This document shows positions 14,975 through 21,541 of a DNA stretch of 21,541 nucleotides, piece after piece; position 1 is the stretch's first letter, and each line of letters begins with the position of its first letter. The position numbers and the translations under genes were made by a program. Origin of the DNA: CAZASK01 sp964487845 (GTDB taxonomy: Bacteria > Chlamydiota > Chlamydiia > Chlamydiales > FEN-1388); contig CAZASK010000026.1 in NCBI GenBank assembly GCA_964487845.1, forward strand, positions 1 through 21,541, in the 5' to 3' direction. Below the pieces are notes generated by a model that did no database searches, had not been told where the DNA came from, and worked only from the letters and a program-made list of their open reading frames with translations.

Positions 14975-15880
14975 GTGGCATCAGTACTATATAAAGATCG
15001 CATTACTGGAAAAGTAGTGCCAGAAAAAGTGTATGGAGAAAAGCTGATACAGCTTATCTATGGAAATGGATGCTTTGCCCAAACTATTGGCAAGCTGTTA
15101 CTCCATCTTTTTAAGTGGCCATGTGTCAGCCATCTTTTCGGATATCTGCAAAGTCTGCCCAACTCAAAGAAAAAAATTGCGCCATTCATCAAAGAGTATG
15201 ATCTCGATCCTCATGAATTTGAAAAGATCCCTGAAGATTTCACCTCTTTTAACGACTTTTTTATCCGCCATCTGAAAAAGGGAGCTCGCAGCATCGCTCA
15301 TGGAGTAGGTGTTGCTATTATTCCCGCTGATGGCCGATATCTCGCGTATGAAAACCTCTCAAAAAGCGCTCTTTTTTCTATGAAAGGATGCTCGTATACT
15401 ATTCAGCAATTCTTACAAACCGCTGACAGCAGCCGCTATCACGATGGCACCCTTGTACTCGCAAGGCTCTGTCCGATTGATTGCCATCGCTTCTTTTTCC
15501 CCATTGACGGCACGCCAAGCGAAAGCCATCTGATTAACGGAAAACTTTTTTCAGTAAATCCCGTGGCTGTACGTAAATATCCCTGGATCTTCTTTGAAAA
15601 CAAACGCTCTGTCACACATATAGAAAGCCCTCTTTTCGGCAAAATCGCATTCGTAGAGATCGGTGCCACAAACGTAGGTTCCATTCATCAAACATATGAA
15701 CCCTATCAGCCTTACTTAAAAGGTGATGAAAAAGGCTATTTTTCTTTTGGAGGCTCAGCGCTCGCGATGTTTTTTGAAAAAGGAGCCATCACAATCGACG
15801 CTGACCTTCTTGAGGCGACAGCTGCTGGCCTTGAGATGCGCTGCCTTATCGGCCAGTCACTCGGGCGTGTTAGTTCATGA
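14975..15880 (+). CDS. psd: Phosphatidylserine decarboxylase proenzyme
   Basis: Psd converts phosphatidylserine to phosphatidylethanolamine at the inner membrane, using a pyruvoyl group formed by self-cleavage. The 301-residue product closely follows the chlamydial form as I remember it: YKDRITGKVVPEK near the N-terminus, SFNDFFIRHLK (91-101), PADGRYL (117-123) with D119, PIDCHRFFFP (167-176) with H171, VEIGATNVGSIHQT (227-240), and the processing site FGGSA (258-262), where Ser261 becomes the pyruvoyl group. The start is GTG with AAGAGG three bases upstream. No ATG gives the right N-terminus. The 3' end overlaps uvrB by 6 bases, tail to tail. It probably shares the promoter at 14518-14547 with the small exported protein. 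Confidence 0.95.
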   Translation: MASVLYKDRITGKVVPEKVYGEKLIQLIYGNGCFAQTIGKLLLHLFKWPCVSHLFGYLQSLPNSKKKIAPFIKEYDLDPHEFEKIPEDFTSFNDFFIRHLKKGARSIAHGVGVAIIPADGRYLAYENLSKSALFSMKGCSYTIQQFLQTADSSRYHDGTLVLARLCPIDCHRFFFPIDGTPSESHLINGKLFSVNPVAVRKYPWIFFENKRSVTHIESPLFGKIAFVEIGATNVGSIHQTYEPYQPYLKGDEKGYFSFGGSALAMFFEKGAITIDADLLEATAAGLEMRCLIGQSLGRVSS

Positions 15881-17866
15881 AAAAGAGAGCTCAAGCTCCT
15901 CATAAAAGCGCATTTCGTCACGCGCTTGTGCTGCTTCTTCAAATTGAAGATCTTTTGCAGCACGCTTCATTTTACTTTCTGCCTCTTTCAAGCGCTTTCG
16001 AATCTCTGCTAAAGAAAGAACCTCGCCACTCTCTTGCTCTCGTTTCTTTGGAGGAGCAAGCTCCAGAACGTCTTCTTCCATCATAGGCAAGAGGGCAATC
16101 TCTCTTCGAACAGTCTTTGGTATGATCCCATGCTGCTCGTTATATTTTTGCTGCACCTTACGTCTATTTTCAGTTGTCTCTATCGTCTTTTTCATCGACT
16201 GTGTGATCTGATCTCCATACATGATCACACGGCCTTGATCGTTACGAGCCGCTCGTCCACACGTTTGAATAAGCGATGTTGTACTTCGTAAAAATCCCTC
16301 TTTGTCAGCGTCTAGGATAGCGACTAAAGAAACCTCTGGGAGATCAAGCCCCTCTCTCAATAAATTAATCCCTACTAAGACATCAAAAACACCTCTTCTG
16401 AGATTCGCCAAAATTTCAACACGCTCTAATGTATCGATATCCGAATGCAAATACTCAGCTTTGATACCCAGATCTTTCAGATAACGCGTGAGCTCTTCAG
16501 ACAATTTTTTTGTAAGAGTGGTCACTAGTACGCGGGAGCCCTTTTTCACTTCTGCATGAATCTCATGGAGACAGTCGTCGACCTGATGTGATGCTTTGCG
16601 CACTTCGATAATAGGGTCGAGAAGACCTGTTGGTCGGATCACCTGCTCCACTACCTGCCCATGAGCCTCTTCTATTTCAAAGACATCAGGAGTTGCCGAG
16701 ACATAGACCACCTGGCGCATCTTCTGATACATCTCATCAAAGGCAAGAGGCCTGTTATCATAAGCGGAGGGGAGTCTAAATCCAAATTCGACAAGTGATC
16801 TTTTCCGCGCTTTATCCCCATGATACATAGCTCTCATCTGAGGCACAGTCTGATGTGATTCATCGATAATCATGAGAAAATCAGAAGGGAAATAATCGAG
16901 AAGACAAGGAGGAGGTTCTCCCTCATTTCTCTGACTAAAATGACGAGAGTAGTTTTCTATGCCTTTACAAAAGCCCATTTCCTTTATCATCTCGATGTCA
17001 TACATGACACGCTCGCGAATCCGTTGCTGCTCGATAAGCTTATTTTCTTTTTCAAAATAGGCCATTCTTTCATGCAGCTCTTGCCGGATGGTGTCGATAG
17101 CCGCATTGCGGACATCCTCTGGAGTTACATAGTGAGAGCTTGGATAAATAGTTACCTCGTCAAGACGACGCTTTGTCTTCCCAGTCAAGGGATCAAATTC
17201 ACTCAGCCTATCCACCTCATCACCGAAAAACTCTACGCGAATAGCCCTATCTTCTTCATAGGCGGGGAAAATATCTAATACATCGCCTCGAACACGAAAG
17301 CAAGATCTCGAAAAGTCGATGTCATTTCTCTTATACTGCATATCTACAAGATGCATCAGCACCTCTTCTCGCTTTTTTTCTTGCCTGACTGCAATATGCA
17401 AATTCATGTTCTTGTAATATTCAGGAGAGCCAAGGCCATAGATACAAGACACAGACGCTACAATAATGACATCTTCTCTTTCTAAAAGCGATCTTGTTGC
17501 TGAAAGACGCATCTTATCGATCTTATCGTTGATAGCGAAATCTTTTTCGATATAGGTGTCAGTACGCGCAATATAAGCCTCTGGCTGATAGTAGTCATAG
17601 TACGATACAAAATATTCAACCGCGTTATTTGGAAAAAAACTTCGAAACTCCTGATACAGCTGAGCTGCGAGTGTCTTATTATGCGCTAAGATAAGCGTCG
17701 GCTTTTTTGCCCGTGCAATGACATTGGCCATTGTAAAAGTTTTTCCAGACCCAGTAACACCAAGCAGCACCTGCGCTCGTTTTTTTTCTTGAATCCCCTG
17801 TACCAAGGCATCGATTGCCTGAGGCTGATCTCCGCATGGTGTGTAGGACGTCACAAGGTCAAACAT
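15875..17866 (-). CDS. uvrB: Excinuclease ABC subunit B
   Basis: UvrB is the damage-verifying helicase-like subunit of nucleotide excision repair, loaded by UvrA and cut partner of UvrC. The 663-residue product has family length. It begins YTPCGDQPQAI, with Walker A GVTGSGKT (36-43), the damage-binding beta-hairpin region FVSYYDYYQPEAY (86-98), IIDESHQTVPQM (333-344) as the DEAD-like box, VSATPD (389-394), HSDIDTLER (474-482), INLLREGLDLPEV (500-512) and QTCGRAARN (534-542). The C-terminal UVR domain that binds UvrC is at about 622-657. Its start overlaps the trpS stop by 8 bases, so it is the last gene of the tyrP-tyrP-trpS-uvrB operon. The 3' end overlaps psd by 6 bases. Confidence 0.98.
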   Translation of the reverse strand: MFDLVTSYTPCGDQPQAIDALVQGIQEKKRAQVLLGVTGSGKTFTMANVIARAKKPTLILAHNKTLAAQLYQEFRSFFPNNAVEYFVSYYDYYQPEAYIARTDTYIEKDFAINDKIDKMRLSATRSLLEREDVIIVASVSCIYGLGSPEYYKNMNLHIAVRQEKKREEVLMHLVDMQYKRNDIDFSRSCFRVRGDVLDIFPAYEEDRAIRVEFFGDEVDRLSEFDPLTGKTKRRLDEVTIYPSSHYVTPEDVRNAAIDTIRQELHERMAYFEKENKLIEQQRIRERVMYDIEMIKEMGFCKGIENYSRHFSQRNEGEPPPCLLDYFPSDFLMIIDESHQTVPQMRAMYHGDKARKRSLVEFGFRLPSAYDNRPLAFDEMYQKMRQVVYVSATPDVFEIEEAHGQVVEQVIRPTGLLDPIIEVRKASHQVDDCLHEIHAEVKKGSRVLVTTLTKKLSEELTRYLKDLGIKAEYLHSDIDTLERVEILANLRRGVFDVLVGINLLREGLDLPEVSLVAILDADKEGFLRSTTSLIQTCGRAARNDQGRVIMYGDQITQSMKKTIETTENRRKVQQKYNEQHGIIPKTVRREIALLPMMEEDVLELAPPKKREQESGEVLSLAEIRKRLKEAESKMKRAAKDLQFEEAAQARDEMRFYEELELSFS

Positions 17867-18911
17867 GAGCTTTTCTATCTCTTGCTATACGCGATATTTT
17901 ATTCCAGGTCCCTGATAGTCCCATCGCGCTTCTTACCTCTTTGATAATGTCTTGAGCAATATCTTGCATCTTCACCGTTCCATCATAGAGGATCTCTTCG
18001 ACAAATCCCTTATCTTGCTCTACCTCTTTTCTTCTTTCACGAATAGGCTTCAGAAATTTCTCGAGCGCATAGATAAGACGTTCTTTTACTTCTACATCGC
18101 TTACTGTTCCTTGTCTGTAGCGTGTTTTGAGAGCCTCTACAACAGCGCTATCTGTGTCAAAGGCATCGAGATAGGAAAAGACAGGATTCCCCTCCACTTT
18201 TCCTGGAATATCTGCGTGGATACGGTTAGGGTCGGTATACATCCCACGCACTTTCTTCTCTACCGTCTTTGCATCGTCTGAGAGCATGATGGTATTGCCG
18301 GCACTTTTACTCATCTTGCCCTGGCCATCTGTTCCAACCAATGTGGGTGTAGTACTTAAAATCACCTGTGGCTCTGGGAATAGCTCTCCATACAGCTGAT
18401 TAAAGCGTCTTGCCACATCACGCGCCAGCTCTACATGCGCTTCGTTGTCTTTACCTACAGGCACTACATGCGCTTTTGTGAGCAAGATATCAGCCGACTG
18501 AAGAACAGGATATCCGAGCAGTCCAAACGGGATCGTCTCCACATCCATGCGCGCATTACGTGCCATCTCTTTAATACTAGGAAGCGTATGGAGACGGTTG
18601 ACATTTACGAGCATCTCAAAAATGAGGTTAAGTTCATAGATGGCAGGAATCGCTGACTGTAAATAGATCGTGGCTTTTTTGGGATCAATGCCACAGCTGA
18701 TATAATCGATCATCATCTCTTTGATATTTTCACGAGAAGCTATGATGTCTGACTTTTCTTTTTTCGTAGTGAGCATATGAAGGTCTACAATAAAAAAGTA
18801 ACAGTCATACTGATCTTGCAGAAGCACGCGATTGTGAATAGAGCCTACATAATGACCTATATGCAGCCTTCCTGTGGGGCGATCTCCTGTTGCTAAACGC
18901 TTTTTTTCCAT
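17859..18911 (-). CDS. trpS: Tryptophanyl-tRNA synthetase
   Basis: TrpS charges tRNA-Trp with tryptophan. The 350-residue class I synthetase shows GDRPTGRLHIGHYVGS (9-24) with HIGH at 17-20, the tryptophan and adenylate region around GYPVLQSADILL (133-144), VPVGKDNEAHVELARD (150-165) and the KMSKS loop at 199-203. AAGGAG lies 8 bases before the ATG, a near-perfect ribosome site. It lies 11 bases after the second permease gene and overlaps uvrB by 8 bases. Placement directly behind two aromatic amino acid permeases suggests coordinated tryptophan uptake and use. The trpS-uvrB pairing is, from memory, also chlamydial. Confidence 0.98.
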   Translation of the reverse strand: MEKKRLATGDRPTGRLHIGHYVGSIHNRVLLQDQYDCYFFIVDLHMLTTKKEKSDIIASRENIKEMMIDYISCGIDPKKATIYLQSAIPAIYELNLIFEMLVNVNRLHTLPSIKEMARNARMDVETIPFGLLGYPVLQSADILLTKAHVVPVGKDNEAHVELARDVARRFNQLYGELFPEPQVILSTTPTLVGTDGQGKMSKSAGNTIMLSDDAKTVEKKVRGMYTDPNRIHADIPGKVEGNPVFSYLDAFDTDSAVVEALKTRYRQGTVSDVEVKERLIYALEKFLKPIRERRKEVEQDKGFVEEILYDGTVKMQDIAQDIIKEVRSAMGLSGTWNKISRIARDRKAHV

Positions 18912-18922
18912 ATGTAGACTCC

Positions 18923-20119
18923 TTATATTCTTACCGCTACCTCAACCGCTATAATCAATACAGCGATCGCCATGAAAATGACTAACAGCGGCTTGCCACC
19001 AGGCACTTGATAGCTCGATTGTAGATGTAGATGATATCGTTTTCTCCAGCACATCATCAATGGCAAAAGAGCAAGCAGGATAATCACCCCAAAAGCACCT
19101 GCCGTCTCTAACGCTGTAAAAAAAATGCGTGGATAGCTGAGAGCGAAATAAAGCGGGGGCACAAAAGTGATGAAAAAGAGCTTCCACTTGCCTTGTGCTT
19201 TTTTTTCTACTTTCATTCCGTCTGCCAAGCAGTCAAATAAACTAATCGACACACCAAGAAATGAGGTCACAATAGCACAGATAGCAAAGATCTCCGCTAT
19301 GCTTGCTACAAGAGCACTCCCGGTGGCCATAGTGATGAGTTGTGCTCCATTTTTCCCATGGGCGTAGGCCCAGGCGATGCTATGATCTCCATCAAGAGGC
19401 GCACTTGCTAAAGTAACACATTGCCAAACAAGATAGCCTACAAATGGCAACGTACTGCCGATCCAGATTGCTTTCTTAAGGCTTGGTACACTTCCACGAA
19501 GATACTCAACTAAACTTGGAATGATCACATGAAAACCAAAAGCTGTGACTACAACAGAAAGAGAGGGCAGTACATAGCTCATATCTGTCTCAGCGAGCCT
19601 CTGCCACTGCATATGAGGCACCGCCACCACAACAAGCAGACAAAAAGAGGCAAGCAACACTGTCATGAAGACACGGTTGATATAGTCAACAACTTGCATG
19701 CCGCGATGAAGTAATAGCCCAAAGAGAGTGAGAAGGGGTAGCACACACAGTCCCTGCGGCACATCGACTCCACATACTCGAAGTATCATATCTTGCACGA
19801 CAGATGACGTTGCGGCAATGTAGGCTGTATTGAGTGCATAGAGCAAAAAAAGATAGGCGCTCCAACTCACTATTTTCCCAAAGCGCCCCAAAGTATGCGA
19901 GGCCATGGTAATAATATTTCCCTTCTGCGGGAATGCTAAATTGACTTCAAGAAAGTAGAGCGCTGCCATCACAAGATAGAGCCATGTACAGGCCATGACG
20001 CCAAGCGATGGGAAGAAGCCAGCACGCCCTGTAGATACAGGGATAGCAAGCATAGCAGCACCTATCGTCGTACCGGCAACAAGAAGTACAGCGCCAAACA
20101 GTCGAGCTTGTGATCGCAT
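18923..20119 (-). CDS. tyrP: Aromatic amino acid permease, TyrP type (HAAAP family), second of tandem pair
   Basis: This 398-residue integral membrane protein has about 11 hydrophobic segments and belongs to the hydroxy/aromatic amino acid permease family, which imports tyrosine or tryptophan with protons. The N-terminal signature of the first broken helix is LLVAGTTIGAAMLAIPVSTG (12-31), and LSVVVTAFGFHVIIPSLVEY lies in the middle of the protein. AGGAG lies about 12 bases before the ATG, which itself follows the stop of the first permease by 2 bases. It is followed by trpS after 11 bases. Substrate specificity cannot be read from the sequence. Operon context with trpS favours tryptophan, but tyrosine or both are possible. 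Confidence 0.93.
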   Translation of the reverse strand: MRSQARLFGAVLLVAGTTIGAAMLAIPVSTGRAGFFPSLGVMACTWLYLVMAALYFLEVNLAFPQKGNIITMASHTLGRFGKIVSWSAYLFLLYALNTAYIAATSSVVQDMILRVCGVDVPQGLCVLPLLTLFGLLLHRGMQVVDYINRVFMTVLLASFCLLVVVAVPHMQWQRLAETDMSYVLPSLSVVVTAFGFHVIIPSLVEYLRGSVPSLKKAIWIGSTLPFVGYLVWQCVTLASAPLDGDHSIAWAYAHGKNGAQLITMATGSALVASIAEIFAICAIVTSFLGVSISLFDCLADGMKVEKKAQGKWKLFFITFVPPLYFALSYPRIFFTALETAGAFGVIILLALLPLMMCWRKRYHLHLQSSYQVPGGKPLLVIFMAIAVLIIAVEVAVRI

Positions 20120-20121
20120 GA

Positions 20122-21300
20122 TTATAATACTCCTATTTCATGACCTATTTGAATACCAATGATGAGCATTGTACACACGATAATGACAACAAGAAGTGGC
20201 GCTTTTGCAATATGAAAATGATCAGGATATATTTTCTTCCGCTGCATCACCATGAGTGCCGGCAGTAGTCCAAAGAGCAGTACCGCACAGACGCCACCTG
20301 CATAATTCAAGGCTGTCAAAAAAAGATGAGGTGCAGACAAGGCAATACATAATGGAGGTATCACCACAAGTAAGGATGGTCCTATTCTCTTAGAGGTAGC
20401 GAACGCATCTTTTAAAAAATCAACACAACTTAAAGCCACAGGAAGGAGCGAGGTAATGATGGCAAAGAAGGCAAAGGTACGCGCTAGGTGTATAACAAGC
20501 TCTGAATGGCATGCCTTTGCAAGCACTTCTGTTACAATGCTTCCCTCATCTTGCGCACTCCTCCAGAGCGCTACATCTTCTGCATGCACCAAACCAAGCA
20601 CCACAAATTCCCAGACCAGGTATATCACGAGCGGAAGCAGGCTGCCTATAAGAAGAGCCCGCACCATCGCCTTTTTGTTCCCATAGAGATAGCTAGCAAT
20701 CGAGGGCACGAGGTTATGAAAGCCAAATGAGAGAATCATAATAGGAAGGGCAACCCAAGCACTCTGAAAATGACTCGTAGCAAGATGCGTCATATCGACA
20801 TGCGGAAGACTCCAGATAAGGAGAGCTGTATACGACACAGCCAATCCAGACATCACCACACGGTTGAAATAGTCAACAAACCGAATCCCCCTCACTACCG
20901 TCATGAAAAGAGCTGCTGCAACAAACCAGGCTACTTGGGCAAAAGAAAGTTCAATCCCCGCTGTGAGCTGCACCCCATCTCTGATGAGCACAGAGCCTGC
21001 AATAAAGTAGGCCACCATGATGGCATAAAATAGAAAAATAAAAAGAAAAAAGGCGAGCCATTTTGCCTTTTTACCAAGTGTTTGCTCAGCCATCGTCATG
21101 AGGTTGACCGAGGCTTTCTGAAACGACAGTACAAGCTCAAGCAGCACAAGTCCCGTTGCTGCCATATATGCCCATGCGAGTACAAAAAACAATGTTGCCG
21201 GGAGAAATCCAAAGGCTCCTGTCATCACTGGAATTCCCAGCATGCCGGCTCCAATACAACAGCCCGCAATCAACAGTATTGCACCTATATTTTTATTCAT
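20122..21300 (-). CDS. tyrP: Aromatic amino acid permease, TyrP type (HAAAP family), first of tandem pair
   Basis: This 392-residue membrane protein is paralogous to the next gene, with about 11 transmembrane segments. It has the family motif LLIAGCCIGAGMLGIPVMTG (9-28) and LPIMILSFGFHNLVPSIASY in the centre. The GAGML and FGFHNLVPS motifs are closer to canonical TyrP than the second copy's GAAML and FGFHVIIPS, so the copies may differ in substrate. It is the first gene of the four-gene operon. The ATG at 21300 has AGGA about 11 bases upstream and a perfect TATAAT 38 bases upstream. Tandem tyrP copies are known in Chlamydia, which scavenges aromatic amino acids from the host. Confidence 0.94.
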   Translation of the reverse strand: MNKNIGAILLIAGCCIGAGMLGIPVMTGAFGFLPATLFFVLAWAYMAATGLVLLELVLSFQKASVNLMTMAEQTLGKKAKWLAFFLFIFLFYAIMVAYFIAGSVLIRDGVQLTAGIELSFAQVAWFVAAALFMTVVRGIRFVDYFNRVVMSGLAVSYTALLIWSLPHVDMTHLATSHFQSAWVALPIMILSFGFHNLVPSIASYLYGNKKAMVRALLIGSLLPLVIYLVWEFVVLGLVHAEDVALWRSAQDEGSIVTEVLAKACHSELVIHLARTFAFFAIITSLLPVALSCVDFLKDAFATSKRIGPSLLVVIPPLCIALSAPHLFLTALNYAGGVCAVLLFGLLPALMVMQRKKIYPDHFHIAKAPLLVVIIVCTMLIIGIQIGHEIGVL

Positions 21301-21541
21301 TGCTTCTTTTTCCTGTGGGGGTAGTGTAACAATAATCGATTATACTTTAAGATAGTGGAGATTGGCTTAGACACGCCAAAAAAGAAAGAACAAAGTACAA
21401 GCGTTCTGCTTCACGATGAAACCTTATTAATAAGCCCCTAGTGTAGCAATATTTTTCTATTTTGCTCAATCACGTTTTGAACAAGGAGCAGAACTATACT
21501 GGTAAAGATTGACCCCCTAAGCATTGTAGATTCTTCGGAAC
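21301..21541. other. Upstream region of the permease operon, no confident gene
   Basis: This 241-base stretch holds the operon's -10 box, an interrupted dyad TTGGC-N8-GCCAA (21362-21379), and a perfect 12-bp palindrome CTTATTAATAAG (21423-21434). On the minus strand a frame enters from the right edge and stops at 21438-21440 after 33 codons. It could be the tail of an outside gene, but the sequence is too short to judge. No tRNA or riboswitch was recognised. Confidence 0.5.
21339..21344 (-). promoter_or_regulatory. Candidate -10 box of the tyrP-tyrP-trpS-uvrB operon
   Basis: A perfect TATAAT lies on the minus strand 38 bases upstream of the first tyrP ATG. No good -35 is seen at 16-18 bases (AAGCCA or AGCCAA are the nearest). 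The promoter may therefore be weak or activator-dependent. A small dyad (21362-21379) sits where the -35 region would be. Confidence 0.4.

Noticed and set aside
16940..18656. Plus-strand open frames of about 110 codons opposite uvrB and trpS
   Set aside because: They are antisense to two unmistakable conserved genes and have no recognisable motifs or start signals.
21438..21541. Minus-strand frame entering from the right edge (33 codons to a stop) and a GGGGGTCAAT stretch that recalls insertion-sequence ends
   Set aside because: Too short to show homology or a terminal inverted repeat. The resemblance to mobile-element ends is from memory and has no second copy in the window.

Overview
The window looks like a chromosomal segment of a Chlamydiae bacterium, probably a 'chlamydia-like' lineage outside Chlamydiaceae rather than Chlamydia itself. 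The argument rests on protein families and gene partners. There are two tandem TyrP-type aromatic amino acid permeases, an adjacent trpS-uvrB pair, a ruvC-ruvA pair, an eukaryotic-type UAP/AgX-1 nucleotide-sugar pyrophosphorylase next to gpsA, and a mnmE-nth pair beside a phosphatidylserine decarboxylase whose sequence closely resembles the chlamydial enzyme. From memory, each of these pairings also occurs in Chlamydia trachomatis. The surface-sugar genes (Stealth phosphotransferases, a heptosyltransferase, a UDP-glucuronate epimerase) are not typical of Chlamydia proper. The species cannot be named from sequence alone.

Layout, left to right. 1-1462 (minus): a large partial gene running off the left edge, exported-looking, with a C-terminal array of basic PSFxxRLFxKK repeats. 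1535-2491 (minus): UDP-glucuronate 4-epimerase with its own sigma70-like promoter. 2617-4278 (plus): a long coiled-coil protein, followed by ruvC and ruvA. 5354-7643 (minus): two paralogous Stealth-family sugar-phosphate transferases, both with N-terminal export or anchor signals. 7663-12550 (plus): a heptosyltransferase, a UDP-sugar pyrophosphorylase that appears to carry a signal peptide, gpsA, and a bifunctional NAD(P)HX repair enzyme (nnr). 12499-14483 (minus): mnmE-nth, coupled by an ATGA overlap. 14569-15880 (plus): a small exported protein followed by psd. 15875-21300 (minus): a tight four-gene operon tyrP-tyrP-trpS-uvrB. 21301-21541: the upstream region of that operon, with a -10 box and two small dyads but no convincing gene.

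How the genes fit together. One theme is envelope or surface sugar chemistry: nucleotide-sugar supply (pyrophosphorylase, epimerase), core-type glycosyl transfer (heptosyltransferase) and sugar-1-phosphate transfer (two Stealth proteins). A second theme is phospholipid synthesis (gpsA for glycerol-3-phosphate, psd for phosphatidylethanolamine). A third is DNA repair and recombination (ruvC, ruvA, nth, uvrB). A fourth is aromatic amino acid import coupled to tryptophanyl-tRNA charging. The most unusual point is that three sugar-nucleotide-dependent enzymes (both Stealth proteins and the pyrophosphorylase) appear to have export signals, although their usual substrates are cytoplasmic. The DNA is very compact: all three convergent gene pairs overlap at their 3' ends, and one 7-bp stretch seems to supply the -35 element of two divergent promoters.

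No rRNA, tRNA, CRISPR array or intact mobile element was seen.
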